A stretch of 64,000 bases of DNA from G963663315 sp965116335 (GTDB lineage: Bacteria; Pseudomonadota; Gammaproteobacteria; Arenicellales; Poriferihabitantaceae): positions 2,542,001 through 2,606,000 of the forward strand of contig OZ220677.1 in the NCBI GenBank assembly GCA_965116335.1, read 5' to 3'. Positions 42,687-51,975 of this stretch are shown here, piece by piece (within the stretch, counting starts at the first letter, position 1; every line of letters starts with the position of its first letter). The notes beneath the pieces were generated by a model. The model was not told the origin of the DNA, searched no databases, and saw only the letters and a list, made by a program, of their open reading frames with translations. The position numbers and the translations under genes were made by a program.

Positions 42687-43775
42687 TCAGCCATTGTCTT
42701 TTGCAAATTCACTCATGAACCTGGCCAGCGCCTCGACACTGGATTTCGGCATCGCGTTATAGATACTGGCGCGACAGCCACCCACACTGCGGTGTCCCTT
42801 CAGGTTCATCAGGTCAGCTTGTGCGGCCTGTTCCAGGAACTTGTGTTCCAGGTCTTCGCTCGCGAGCCGGAATACTACATTCATGTGCGATCGGCTGGCC
42901 GTTTCCACCGGGCAATTATAGTATCCACCGCTGGCATCAATCGTGTCGTACAGGATACTCGATTTGGTTGATGCAGCCGCTTCCATAGCCGCGAGTCCGC
43001 CTTGTCGTACCATCCATTTCAGGACTTTTCCGAACAGGTAGATCGGGAACATCGGCGGCGTGTTGAACATGGAGCCTTTTGACTGGTGGATGTCGTATCG
43101 GAGATAGCGTCCCATGTTCCGGTTACAGGATTCGAGAATCGAATTACGGATAAAGACGACCGCCATTCCGGACGGGCCGAGGTTTTTCTGCGCTCCGCCG
43201 TAGACCAGATCGAATTTCTCCCAGGGTAACGGGCGGGCCATGTATTCCGAAGACACATCGCCGACCAGTGGGACTTCCACATCCGGCCATTCGGCAAAGC
43301 GTATGCCACCGATGGTTTCATTGGTTGTTATATGAAGATAGCGGGTATTGTCCTGAAGCTCTGTCAACTCGTTGGACAATGGCATACGGGTGAAATTATG
43401 GTCGGAGCCGTCCCAGGGTATATAGATGTCGCCATAAGCCCGGGCATCCGCGATGGCTCCCTTGGCCCAACTGCCGGAATGGACGTAAGCTCCTTTCTGG
43501 CCTGGATTCAACAGGTTCATCGGTATCATTGAAAATTGCAGTATGGCGCCACCCTGCAGGAACAGGACACTGAAATCGTCCGGGACTTCAAACACTTCCA
43601 TTGCCAGGCGGGTGGTTTCTTCTGCAACCTCGACAAAGTGTTTGCCTCGATGGCTCATCTCGATCAGGGACATTCCGGCGCCCTGATAGTCGATGAATTC
43701 GTCTTGCGCTTCTTGCAGCACTTCCAGAGGCAAAGTGCAAGGGCCTGCGCTGAAATTATGTTTTCGGTTGGTCAT
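42687..43775 (-). CDS. serC: Phosphoserine aminotransferase
   Basis: PLP enzyme, 362 residues, converting 3-phosphohydroxypyruvate to phosphoserine and also used in pyridoxal-phosphate synthesis. It begins KHNFSAGPCTLPLEVLQEAQ; the PLP lysine is in YGGAQKNLGPSGMAVV, and substrate-site segments HRGKHF and GGCRASIYNAM are present. Middle gene of the serA-serC-DUF1015 operon. Confidence 0.95.
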   Translation of the reverse strand: MTNRKHNFSAGPCTLPLEVLQEAQDEFIDYQGAGMSLIEMSHRGKHFVEVAEETTRLAMEVFEVPDDFSVLFLQGGAILQFSMIPMNLLNPGQKGAYVHSGSWAKGAIADARAYGDIYIPWDGSDHNFTRMPLSNELTELQDNTRYLHITTNETIGGIRFAEWPDVEVPLVGDVSSEYMARPLPWEKFDLVYGGAQKNLGPSGMAVVFIRNSILESCNRNMGRYLRYDIHQSKGSMFNTPPMFPIYLFGKVLKWMVRQGGLAAMEAAASTKSSILYDTIDASGGYYNCPVETASRSHMNVVFRLASEDLEHKFLEQAAQADLMNLKGHRSVGGCRASIYNAMPKSSVEALARFMSEFAKDNG

Positions 43776-43809
43776 CAGTGAAGTTTCCTTGAGTTAAGGG
43801 TCTGTTGGT

Positions 43810-44769
43810 TCAGTTGACGCAGTTTATCAATTTTCCATTTACGAAAGAATGGATCACGTCAATCACACCGTTGGCGACCGCGGTCTGCGCCTGAGCGGTC
43901 GAGGCGCCAATGTGATGGGTGCCGCATACCGATTCGTGGTTGGCCAGGGTGGACTCAAATTCGCCGTTCCCGGTAGCCGGTTCGTTGCGGTAGACATCCA
44001 GGCCAGCGCGAATCCCTTTCGTTTGCATGGCTTCGATCAGCGCCGCCTCATCAATCAGGTCACCACGTGAAGTGTTGATCAGGATAGCACCGTCCTTCAT
44101 TTTAGCCAGAAATGATGAGTCAACCATGTTTCTGGTGCTGTCAGTAGCGGGTAGATGCAGGGTGATCATATCGCAGGTTTCCAGTATTTCATCCTGTGAA
44201 TCAAGCTGTATGATGCCAGCGTCCGCAATTCTGGCACAAGTCTGTTCCGAGCGGCCGGATTTAGCGACTGCATAGACTTCCATTTTGAACGCCCGCGCCC
44301 GTTCAGCGACCGCGAAACCGATTGCCCCGAGGCCCAGTATCCCGATTTTCTGGCCATGTAGCCCCCGTCCTGTGGAATATTTCTTTTTGTTCCATATCCG
44401 GTTTTTAAGGTCTGTCGCTGCGGCGGCGATATTGCGGTCAATCGCGATGATCAGCCCCATGACCAGTTCAGCGACGGCGATGGCGTTCGCGCCCGGTACG
44501 TTGCATACCCGGATGCCGCGCTCTGCGGCGCCGGACTTGTCTATGGTATTGGTGCCAGCACCCGCCCGAATCACCAGTTTCAGTGATTCGCCTGCTGCCA
44601 GGGTTCCAGCGGTCACCTGAGTGCTGCGGACGATCAGCACGGTATGGTCTGCTATCGCCTGTGGCAGGGTGGAGGCATCCAGCGCCGGATTCGAGTTCAC
44701 TTCGTGACCCAGGCGGGTTAATTCGGTGATATGGGATTGTGGGAAACTGTCGGCAATAAGAATTTTCAT
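43810..44769 (-). CDS. serA: D-3-phosphoglycerate dehydrogenase (short form)
   Basis: A 319-residue NAD-dependent 2-hydroxyacid dehydrogenase: GLGAIGFAVAERARAF is the Rossmann motif, LINTSRGDLIDEAALIEAM and THHIGASTAQAQ flank the catalytic residues (Arg, Glu, His). It lacks the C-terminal ACT regulatory domain of E. coli SerA, so serine feedback by that route is not expected. The serC neighbour supports the assignment. It is transcribed divergently from the M24 peptidase. Confidence 0.88.
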   Translation of the reverse strand: MKILIADSFPQSHITELTRLGHEVNSNPALDASTLPQAIADHTVLIVRSTQVTAGTLAAGESLKLVIRAGAGTNTIDKSGAAERGIRVCNVPGANAIAVAELVMGLIIAIDRNIAAAATDLKNRIWNKKKYSTGRGLHGQKIGILGLGAIGFAVAERARAFKMEVYAVAKSGRSEQTCARIADAGIIQLDSQDEILETCDMITLHLPATDSTRNMVDSSFLAKMKDGAILINTSRGDLIDEAALIEAMQTKGIRAGLDVYRNEPATGNGEFESTLANHESVCGTHHIGASTAQAQTAVANGVIDVIHSFVNGKLINCVN

Positions 44770-44926
44770 GTGAAGTCTTGGGGTCGGATTTTTTCAGGCT
44801 CTGGAGCCTGTTATGATTCTGTTTCGGAAGGCTGCGATAATATCAAATATTGCCCTGATCTTGTGCAGGTTTTATGCCAATATCAAACAACACAGTAAAA
44901 TACTAAAAGATCAATATGACTCTTTC

Positions 44927-46111
44927 ATGAAGATGGATATAAAACTTATGCAGCCACCAGCGAGGGGATTCCCTGAATCCGAGTTTGAAGCCCGTGCACA
45001 GGCCATGCAGGCCATCATGCGTGACCGGGAGGTGGACGCGGTCCTGTTGACCACGGAGCCGAATGTCCGTTATTTCTCCGGCTTCCTGACCCAGTTCTGG
45101 CAAAGTCCGACTCGCCCCTGGTTTCTGGTTCTTCCCGCGCGAGGTAAGCCGGTTGCCGTGATTCCCGAGATCGGCGTCAGCGGCATGGAGCAGACCTGGA
45201 TCGACGATATACGGAGTTGGCCTTCCCCGTGCCCCGAGGACGATGGCATTTCATTGCTAGTTGATCTGTTCAAAAACCTGCCGCGAAGATATGGTCGCAT
45301 CGGTATGACGCTGGGTGCCGAGAGCATGATCCGTATGCCGATCCACAATTTTGAGCGGTTGCGGCGGGAATTGCCGGGATACCGGTTTGTCGATATTGCC
45401 GGGCAGATACATCGTTTGAGGATGGTCAAGTCGCCGCTGGAAACCGAAAAGATCCGTTATATCTGCCAACTCGTGTCGGCAGCGTTCCAGTCTCTGCCGG
45501 ATTATGCCCACACCGGCATGACTGAAGCACAGATTGTGAGCAGATTGAAGGTTGATATTCTGCAACGGGGCGCTGACTCGGTTCCTTATATGGTAGCCGG
45601 TTCCGGGCCGGGCGGGTATGACAGCATCATCATGGGCCCGGTTGACCGGGTTGTGGCCGAGGGCGATTTGCTGATTATCGACACCGGCTCCACATTCGAC
45701 GGCTATTTCTGTGATTTTGACCGCAACTGGTCTTTCGGTCATGCGGATGACGCGACCCGGCGCGCGCATGAGGTCGTGTGGGACGCGACCGAGGCGGGCT
45801 TTAATATCGCTAGACCGGGCGCAACCACGACTGACCTGTACCATGCAATGAATCAGGTCATGGTAGCCGGAGGGTCTCTGGGTAATCAGGTCGGGCGGCT
45901 GGGGCATGGACTGGGTATCGAACTGACCGAGAGGCCATCGAATACGGCGACTGACCATACTGTCCTGGAAGCGGGCATGATCCTCACGCTGGAACCCGGA
46001 ATGACCTTTGCCCCCGGCAGACAAATGGTGCATGAGGAGAATATCATGATTACCGAAAACGGAGCACAGTGGCTGACCCGCCGCGCTACCAGGGAACTCG
46101 CGATAATCTAG
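44927..46111 (+). CDS. M24-family metallopeptidase (Xaa-Pro dipeptidase-like)
   Basis: A 394-residue pita-bread-fold protein. The N-terminal creatinase-like domain (AIMRDREVDAVLLTTEPNVRY) precedes the catalytic domain with metal ligands in LLIIDTGSTFDGYFCDFDR, GRLGHGLGIELTERPS, TLEPGM and HEENIMIT. Relatives include prolidase, creatinase and ectoine hydrolase DoeA; the exact substrate is not evident. The frame is open to 44813, but ATG 44927 or 44933 gives a normal N-terminus. It converges with the leuB-like gene. Confidence 0.85.
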   Translation: MKMDIKLMQPPARGFPESEFEARAQAMQAIMRDREVDAVLLTTEPNVRYFSGFLTQFWQSPTRPWFLVLPARGKPVAVIPEIGVSGMEQTWIDDIRSWPSPCPEDDGISLLVDLFKNLPRRYGRIGMTLGAESMIRMPIHNFERLRRELPGYRFVDIAGQIHRLRMVKSPLETEKIRYICQLVSAAFQSLPDYAHTGMTEAQIVSRLKVDILQRGADSVPYMVAGSGPGGYDSIIMGPVDRVVAEGDLLIIDTGSTFDGYFCDFDRNWSFGHADDATRRAHEVVWDATEAGFNIARPGATTTDLYHAMNQVMVAGGSLGNQVGRLGHGLGIELTERPSNTATDHTVLEAGMILTLEPGMTFAPGRQMVHEENIMITENGAQWLTRRATRELAII

Positions 46112-46124
46112 CGGGGAAGTACGA

Positions 46125-47213
46125 TTACAGGGCTTCCGCCACCCGGTCGCCGAACTCATCGGTGCTGACCATGGTCACATTGTCGTCCGGCCCGGATAAA
46201 TCAGCGGTCGAATAACCGGCGGCGAATACAGACTCCATTGCCGCCCATATATTGCTGGCTTCATCGGCCATATCAAAGCTCATGTCGAGCATCATGGCTA
46301 CGGAGCCGATCATTGAATACGGATTGGCGATGTTCTTACCAGCGATATCCGGCGCCGAGCCGTGTGATGGTTCGTAATAGGATTTGTCCGGCCCCATGCA
46401 GGCGGAAGGCATCAGCCCCAGCGAGCCGAGTATGCCGCCAGCCTGATCGCTGAGGATATCGCCGAACATATTTTCCATCAGCATGACATCGAATTGACCC
46501 GGATTCAGGCATAAATGAGTCGCGGCGGCGTCGACCAGCATGTGGACGACTTCGACTTCGGGGAAATCAGGGGCGGTCTGTTCGATGATGTCCGTCCACA
46601 GGATACTGGATTTGAGGACATTGCTCTTGTGAATGTTGTGCAGTTTCTTTCTGCGCTTCATGGCGGTGGAGAAGGCCACATCGACGATCCGCTTGATCTG
46701 GCTTTCATCGTACTCGAGCGTTTCCCGGACATACCGCAATCCCTGTGGATTGACGCCGGTTTCCTTTTCTCCGAAGTAAATCCCGCCGACCAGTTCGCGG
46801 ATGATCATGATATCAATGCCATCTCCCACGACTCGGGGTTTGAGTGGCGAGAAATGCCCGAGTGAGGGGGGCAGATAGACTGGTCTGAAATTGGCGAAAG
46901 TATCATATCGGCGACGCATCGGCAGGAGGCCGCCGCGTTCGGGCTGCTCATCAATCGGGATTTGTTTCGATTCCTCGTGGCTCAGCCCGATCGTGCCTTT
47001 CAGAATTGCGTCCGCCTGATCACAGATGTCAATTGATTCCTGTGGAAAGCTGCTGCCAGTCTCGAACCAGGCGGAGGCACCAAAAGCCGCCGGTATCAGG
47101 TTGAAGGTCACGTCGTTGCGTTGCTCGACCACCCGCAGCACCTTGACTCCCTGTTCCATGATTTCCGGGCCGATGCCATCTCCGGGCATCAGGGCGATAT
47201 TATATGTGGTCAC
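46125..47213 (-). CDS. leuB: 3-isopropylmalate dehydrogenase-family enzyme
   Basis: A 362-residue beta-decarboxylating dehydrogenase. LPGDGIGPE-like start (LMPGDGIGPEIMEQG), RGGLLPMRRR and RELVGGIYFGE (substrate arginines), MLMENMFGDILSDQAGGI (metal Asp) and HGSAPDIAGKNIANP (NAD site) are all present. Length and motifs match LeuB, but leuCD are not adjacent and the family includes tartrate dehydrogenases, so the symbol is provisional. Downstream of, and possibly co-transcribed with, the enoyl-CoA hydratase gene. Confidence 0.8.
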   Translation of the reverse strand: MTTYNIALMPGDGIGPEIMEQGVKVLRVVEQRNDVTFNLIPAAFGASAWFETGSSFPQESIDICDQADAILKGTIGLSHEESKQIPIDEQPERGGLLPMRRRYDTFANFRPVYLPPSLGHFSPLKPRVVGDGIDIMIIRELVGGIYFGEKETGVNPQGLRYVRETLEYDESQIKRIVDVAFSTAMKRRKKLHNIHKSNVLKSSILWTDIIEQTAPDFPEVEVVHMLVDAAATHLCLNPGQFDVMLMENMFGDILSDQAGGILGSLGLMPSACMGPDKSYYEPSHGSAPDIAGKNIANPYSMIGSVAMMLDMSFDMADEASNIWAAMESVFAAGYSTADLSGPDDNVTMVSTDEFGDRVAEAL

Positions 47214-47234
47214 GGTTGCGTACCTGATTGCCAG

Positions 47235-48047
47235 TTAATCGGCCCAGTCGGGTGGGCGTTTTTCGATGAAGGCATCAATACCTTCGATGGTTTCCTCGAG
47301 CATCATGTTGCCGGAAATAGTTTCAGTCGCGTCTTTGTAGGCTGTGACAAGGTCCTGATTGAGTTGCTGATAGAACATCTTTTTACCCAGGCTTATCACT
47401 CGTCTGGGGTGACGGATGATTTTTCCGACCAGTTCATCGGTTGCCTGGCTCAGCATTTGTGGTTCGACCACCTGGTTTACCAGTCCGTATTCGAGTGCTG
47501 TGGAGGCATCAATGAAGTCTCCGGTCATCAGCATTTCCAGGGCGCGTTTGCGGGATATGTTGCGGCTCAATGCCACAGCGGGGGTTGAACAGAACAGCCC
47601 GACGCGGATTCCCGAAACGGCGAATTGCGCGGTTTCACAGGCTACCGCCAGGTCGCAGGTTGCAACCAGTTGGCAACCTGCGGCGGTGGCCATTCCCTGG
47701 ACGCGGGCGATCACCGGCTGCGGCAGGTTGACTATTTTCTGCATCATTTCGCTGCATTTGCTGAACAGCTTGTGGTGTTCAGCCCGGTCTGCGCTTGCAC
47801 GCATCTGCTTGAGATCATGTCCAGCGCAAAAGGCTTTGCCGTTGGCCGCGAGGATGACCGCGCGTATGGTATCGTCCCCGGCAATAGTGTCCAGCGCGTT
47901 ACAGACCGATTCGAGCAATCCGGCGGACAGGGCGTTGTACTGGTTCGGACGGTTCAGAGTCAGAGTCGCAACCGATTGATCGATCTGTACAATCAAATCC
48001 TGGTCTTCAATCATCGGTGAACAGGCGATATTCATTGATCGGTTCAT
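47235..48047 (-). CDS. Enoyl-CoA hydratase/isomerase-family protein
   Basis: A 270-residue crotonase-fold protein: NRPNQYNALSAGLLESV, AFCAGHDLKQM (first oxyanion-hole segment), QGMATAAGCQLVATCDLAVA (second), and the C-terminal IEKRPPDW. The second catalytic glutamate of classical hydratases is not in its usual place in the RVGLFCSTPA region, as in ECHDC3-type proteins, so true hydratase activity is uncertain. It is 22 bases upstream of the leuB-like gene on the same strand. Confidence 0.85.
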   Translation of the reverse strand: MNRSMNIACSPMIEDQDLIVQIDQSVATLTLNRPNQYNALSAGLLESVCNALDTIAGDDTIRAVILAANGKAFCAGHDLKQMRASADRAEHHKLFSKCSEMMQKIVNLPQPVIARVQGMATAAGCQLVATCDLAVACETAQFAVSGIRVGLFCSTPAVALSRNISRKRALEMLMTGDFIDASTALEYGLVNQVVEPQMLSQATDELVGKIIRHPRRVISLGKKMFYQQLNQDLVTAYKDATETISGNMMLEETIEGIDAFIEKRPPDWAD

Positions 48048-48062
48048 CCTGTTTGTCTCAGG

Positions 48063-48494
48063 CTATCTGGACTGGTCTATCATGTATTGGACAGCGGCTG
48101 TAACGGCTTCATCGCTGAGCGAAGGGTTGCCGCCTTTTGCCGGCATGAATCCGGTTGATCCGGTATACCCTTCGATCGCGTGTGTGACCAGCGTTTCGAA
48201 GCCCTGCTCAAGCCGGGCTGCCCAGTCATCGACATCTCCGACCACTGGTGAACCTGCAATTCCGGCACTATGGCAGGTTACACAGGTCGTTTGATAGACG
48301 GCCTCACCATCTGCGGGTCCGGTTTCCTGTTGGCTGGATGCGGCAACGGTATTGTTTTCGGCCACGTTCAATGTGCCTGTCGCCGAGACCCGGGCTTTCA
48401 GGGATTCCATGGAATTATGGTTTGCAACCGCTTCCAGAGAAAATAGCAAGGCGAGACCGGACAGGGTGGTGATGCTCAGGATTTTCATATTCAT
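48063..48494 (-). CDS. Periplasmic c-type cytochrome (c5-like)
   Basis: A 143-residue monohaem cytochrome. A signal peptide (MNMKILSITTLSGLALLFSL) is followed by a linker and the haem site CVTCHSAG (CXXCH); the sixth ligand is probably the Met in TGFMPAKGG. This order resembles cytochrome c5. The frame is open to 48563, but ATG 48494 gives the proper signal peptide. It precedes the enoyl-CoA hydratase gene by 15 bases; whether they are functionally linked is unclear. The 294-base gap up to the transporter shows no further gene. Confidence 0.85.
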   Translation of the reverse strand: MNMKILSITTLSGLALLFSLEAVANHNSMESLKARVSATGTLNVAENNTVAASSQQETGPADGEAVYQTTCVTCHSAGIAGSPVVGDVDDWAARLEQGFETLVTHAIEGYTGSTGFMPAKGGNPSLSDEAVTAAVQYMIDQSR

Positions 48495-48788
48495 TGGGAA
48501 CTGGTTTTTATTAAAGGCTGATACGACATCCCGGCCAACATCCCGACCGACACGCCGATCCATGACCGCCGGATTATACCGGATTCCAGACCAGACTAAA
48601 TACCCCGAACCAAAAAATTACAGGAGGAATGCTTCTGTGACCTGTTTGCGACCGCTGGTTCTGCCATCGGCTGGCTGTGGCTATTGCAAGTTAATCGCAA
48701 GTCTTATATAAAGGACTTGGTTCTATGTATGAGTTTTCTTAAAGTGACAAAAACAAAAATCTTGTAATTATTATGTAGAGGATTTGAT

Positions 48789-50189
48789 ATGGGTAATGAA
48801 CTTTCATCGCTGGTCGTTATATTTACCGAGTTTTACTATTGGCTGACAGTAGTATTGATGTTTTTGATTCACGTCGGCTTCTGTATGTATGAGGTCGGTG
48901 CTTCGCGGTATCGCAATCACATGCATACCCTGATGAAAAATACGATGCTGATTCCATTGGTGACGGTGACGTTTTTCTTCTTTGGGTGGTGGATCTATTT
49001 CGCGTTCGTCAATGGTCCGGGCATCATAGGCGGACTGGTATCCGCGCCCTGGGCGGTTCCATGGAGCGAATTGATGGGTGCTCACATGGGCGGTTCTGCG
49101 GTACAGAGTTCCCTGACTGCTGACGATACTGCATACTGGGCGCGTATTAATGGCGTATTCTGGGCCGCTTTCCTGCTCTTTTCATGGACTGCTGCATCTA
49201 TTGTTTCCGGCGCCGTTATCGAGCGCATTCGTCCCAGCGCGTTCTGGCTGCTGGCCATCCTGATCGGTTCGGTTACCTGGATCATTGACGCCGCCTGGGG
49301 ATGGTCCTGGAACGGCTGGATGGTACAGATCCTGGGTTACCATGACGCTTACGCATCCGGCGTGATTCATGCGGTAGCGGGTGGTTTTGCTCTCGGTGTT
49401 CTGGTGGTTCTCGGGCCACGCATCGGCAAATTCGCCGCCGATGGCACTCCGCGAAACATCAATCCGCATAATCCATGGCTGGTAACCATCGGGCTGTTCC
49501 TGATTTATACCGGATTCTGGGGATTCTATGTTGCCTGTAACATCCCGATCATAGATGTGTACGGGGCTGCGATGCTGGATGTTGCCGATAAAACGTACTT
49601 CAGCGCCACCAATATCTATCTGCAACCGACTACACTGTCCGCGATTACGCTGAACTTCCTGATGTCACTGTCTGGTGGTTTGATGGCGGGTTACATTGTC
49701 TCGAAGGGAGATGCTTTCTGGACTTATTCCGGGGGGCTGGCCGGTGTCATCGGTGCTTCTGCGGGTAATGACCTGTATCACCCGATTCAGGCCATGTTGA
49801 TTGGGGCTGTCGTGGTTTGCATCATCTACAAAATGCACTTCTGGGTTGAACGCCGGTTCAAAATTGATGATGCGGTGGGCGCGGTAGCGGTACACGGTTA
49901 TGCCGGGTTCCTGGGTGTGGTGATTGCGGGCTTCATGTTGTGGGGCTACCCTTCTTCTCCATTCGAGGGATACGCGACCATTTCGCCCTGGGGTCAATTC
50001 CTCGGCGCTATCATCATGTTCTTCGTGCTTGGATTCGTTCCGGCCTGGATTTTGTCCAAGATCCTGAATGCAGCCGGTCTGTTGCGGATTCCGCGGGAAA
50101 TCGAGATGGCCGGTCTGGACATTAATTCCGTAGTGGAAAATGAAGAAGATGCCCGCGCTGTGCGTGAGGCTATCCGCAACGAGGCCTGA
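48789..50189 (+). CDS. Amt/Rh-family ammonium (or methylammonium) transporter
   Basis: A 466-residue membrane protein with about eleven helices, of the Amt family. The twin pore histidines are probably those in YASGVIHAVAGGFALGV and GAVAVHGYAGFLGVV. The sequence departs from classical AmtB, for example in the first helices (FTEFYYWLTVVLMFLIHVGF), and it has a charged cytosolic tail (NSVVENEEDARAVREAIRNE). No glnK precedes it. Given the glutamine-synthetase-like cluster downstream, methylammonium is a candidate substrate. Ribosome site AGAGGA precedes the ATG. Confidence 0.82.
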   Translation: MGNELSSLVVIFTEFYYWLTVVLMFLIHVGFCMYEVGASRYRNHMHTLMKNTMLIPLVTVTFFFFGWWIYFAFVNGPGIIGGLVSAPWAVPWSELMGAHMGGSAVQSSLTADDTAYWARINGVFWAAFLLFSWTAASIVSGAVIERIRPSAFWLLAILIGSVTWIIDAAWGWSWNGWMVQILGYHDAYASGVIHAVAGGFALGVLVVLGPRIGKFAADGTPRNINPHNPWLVTIGLFLIYTGFWGFYVACNIPIIDVYGAAMLDVADKTYFSATNIYLQPTTLSAITLNFLMSLSGGLMAGYIVSKGDAFWTYSGGLAGVIGASAGNDLYHPIQAMLIGAVVVCIIYKMHFWVERRFKIDDAVGAVAVHGYAGFLGVVIAGFMLWGYPSSPFEGYATISPWGQFLGAIIMFFVLGFVPAWILSKILNAAGLLRIPREIEMAGLDINSVVENEEDARAVREAIRNEA

Positions 50190-50244
50190 CTCGATAGCTT
50201 TTGAGTCAAATCAATACTAATTTAACTGATACCCGGAGATTATT

Positions 50245-50463
50245 ATGGCAACTGGTATGGTAGAAAACTGGGTCAATGTCGATGTGGCAGGCCCGATATA
50301 TCCTTTCGTGGGAGCGGAGCCGCTGTTCGTCGTGCTTGGACTCGCATTCTGGATAGGCTGGCACATTGTGCAACTGAGAGAGGAATCCAGTGAGCTGGGA
50401 AGCGATGTGAAGAAGATCGCCGACAGTGGTGGCATCGGGCCTTATCTCGACAAACATTCCTGA
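50245..50463 (+). CDS. Small single-helix membrane protein encoded with the Amt gene
   Basis: A 72-residue protein with one central membrane helix (PLFVVLGLAFWIGWHIVQL) and an amphipathic charged C-terminus (REESSELGSDVKKIADSGG). It starts 56 bases after the transporter with an AGATTATT leader and ends before a strong terminator, so the two form one transcription unit. It may be a small accessory subunit; no known family was recognised. Confidence 0.65.
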   Translation: MATGMVENWVNVDVAGPIYPFVGAEPLFVVLGLAFWIGWHIVQLREESSELGSDVKKIADSGGIGPYLDKHS

Positions 50464-50491
50464 CTTTAAGGATAACTTCAGGGAAACCGGA

Positions 50492-50527
50492 CCCTTCCAC
50501 GGTGTATGCCGTGGAAGGGTTTCTTTG
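50492..50527 (+). terminator. Rho-independent terminator after the Amt unit
   Basis: Perfect 11-bp stem CCCTTCCACGG / CCGTGGAAGGG with a TGTATG loop, followed by TTTCTTTG. The clearest intrinsic terminator in the window. Confidence 0.9.
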
Positions 50528-50558
50528 TATCGGGGAGGGTGCCAGAAACAGGTGAGTT

Positions 50559-51053
50559 ATGATTCACAGGGCACTTAACTCCATACCCGCCAGGCCGGTT
50601 CTGTATATCGCGCCGCTGATTATCGTTCTGGTGCTGGCTTTTTATTATTTCAGCCTGAGAAGCGAATGTGTTGAGCGAGCCAGCCAACGGCAGGCTTTCG
50701 CGCAATACGCAAGTGCATCGGCGGATTCTGGTTCAGTGCTGAAACTGTCGGATATTACGGGTTTCCCCTGGCAGCAGGTCAAGGGGTTTGTGGAATTCAA
50801 GCCGCGATACCAGACTCGCAGTTGTCCGTTTGGATGGGACTGGTCCAGAGAGCAGCGTCAGGAATTGATTGCATCTGGATTGCTGTCGGTGCTGATTTTC
50901 TTTAATAAAGGCACAGTATCCAACTACATCGAGTTTCGTGGTGACCGGATACTGATGGAGGACTTCGACAAGGCATTGCCGCCGGGTTCGGCTGTGTTTC
51001 GTGTTGAGTATGTGGATTATGAAGGAGCGGTGCGGATGCGTGTGCTCCACTGA
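50559..51053 (+). CDS. Hypothetical membrane-anchored protein
   Basis: A 164-residue protein with an N-terminal anchor (PVLYIAPLIIVLVLAFYYFS) and a soluble domain with YQTRSCPFGWDWSREQRQEL and IEFRGDRILMEDFDKALP. No domain was recognised. Two cysteines (SLRSECVER and TRSCPFG) could form a disulfide if the domain is periplasmic. It lies between the terminator and the convergent GntR gene. Confidence 0.6.
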   Translation: MIHRALNSIPARPVLYIAPLIIVLVLAFYYFSLRSECVERASQRQAFAQYASASADSGSVLKLSDITGFPWQQVKGFVEFKPRYQTRSCPFGWDWSREQRQELIASGLLSVLIFFNKGTVSNYIEFRGDRILMEDFDKALPPGSAVFRVEYVDYEGAVRMRVLH

Positions 51054-51062
51054 TCCGCCGGT

Positions 51063-51752
51063 TTATCTGCCATTACCGAGCAAATCTCTCTTGGCCTGAA
51101 CCAGGTGACGGATCATCAGATTCGAGGCCTCTTCCATATTTCTCCGTTTGATGCTTCTGACCAATGCCGAGTGGTGTTCGTTGTATTGCCTGATCTTGTC
51201 TGCGGTCAGAATGTTCATTTTCCGGTGGCTCCATTGGGCATGGCTGCGAACATCATTGATTCTCTGGTAGATCCAGATCAGCAGCGGGTTGTGTGAGCAC
51301 TGCGCCAGCATGAGGTGGAAGGCCTCATCCGCCGAGGAGAAATTGTCGGGATTGTGGGTGGAACGCAGAACATTGTGCAATGCCTGTTCCAGGTTTTTCA
51401 GCTCCCGGTTATTGGCGTTCAATACGACCAGTTTGACAATATGGGGTTCTATCGCCAGACGGGTTTCGATCAGTTCCAGCGGGCTGGTTTCCTCGGCTAT
51501 CTCATCCTGTTCGAATCGGATGTTATAGCTTACATACGTGCCGCTGCCGAACTTCTTTTTAACCAGGGTTGCCTTTTCCAGCTGTTCCAGGGCTGCCCGG
51601 ACGGTGCCTCGCGCAACGGAAAACTGCTCAGCCAGAGTCCGCTCGGAGGGCAGTCGTGCATTATACGGGTAATCCCCGTTCATGATTGCGCTCCGAAGGC
51701 GGTTAAAGACTCCAGGCGTTCCGGTAGTCGCTTGCAGGTATTGTTCTGTCAT
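51063..51752 (-). CDS. GntR/FCD-family transcriptional regulator
   Basis: A 229-residue regulator: winged helix-turn-helix LPSERTLAEQFSVARGTVRA and ALEQLEKATLVKKKFGSGTY at the N-terminus, and an all-helical FCD ligand domain with metal-site residues in ETRLAIEP, EAFHLMLAQ and YNEHHSALVRSI. FCD regulators usually bind small organic acids. It is divergent from the FAD oxidoreductase gene, with paired operator-like sites between them, so it most likely controls that cluster and itself. Confidence 0.88.
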   Translation of the reverse strand: MTEQYLQATTGTPGVFNRLRSAIMNGDYPYNARLPSERTLAEQFSVARGTVRAALEQLEKATLVKKKFGSGTYVSYNIRFEQDEIAEETSPLELIETRLAIEPHIVKLVVLNANNRELKNLEQALHNVLRSTHNPDNFSSADEAFHLMLAQCSHNPLLIWIYQRINDVRSHAQWSHRKMNILTADKIRQYNEHHSALVRSIKRRNMEEASNLMIRHLVQAKRDLLGNGR

Positions 51753-51785
51753 TAACGGTTAGTCAATTGAATGAGATTGTTTGTC

Positions 51786-51946
51786 TATGGTATGCAAATG
51801 GTATAATAAATGGTTGTCGGAGCGGATTAGCAGTTGCAAACTTCGTTTGTATCCTGTTTAATAGCCAAAAATCATGCAAGACAACCCTTGTAATAGTACT
51901 CATTTATTCCAGAAATGATATGGAATTATACCACTTTTATACCATA
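51786..51946. promoter_or_regulatory. Paired inverted operators between gntR and the amine cluster
   Basis: The left site has TGGTAT twice (51788 and 51799), the right site ATACCA twice (51928 and 51939), each pair 11 bp apart. The two 22-base sites (51786-51807 and 51925-51946) are inverted copies matching at 18 of 22 positions, 117 bases apart. The arrangement suggests one site for each divergent promoter, or a DNA loop. Confidence 0.65.
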
Positions 51947-51975
51947 TCAATTTCTGTATGACAAGCAGGAGATGA

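Noticed and set aside
48671..48688. Sigma-54-like TGGC...TTGCA upstream of the Amt gene
   Set aside because: Eleven bases instead of ten lie between GG and GC. That spacing is strict for sigma-54, so the match is probably accidental.
50492..50527. Riboswitch-like structure after the Amt unit
   Set aside because: A simple perfect stem with a T-rich tail at the 3' end of an operon is a terminator; no conserved aptamer parts.
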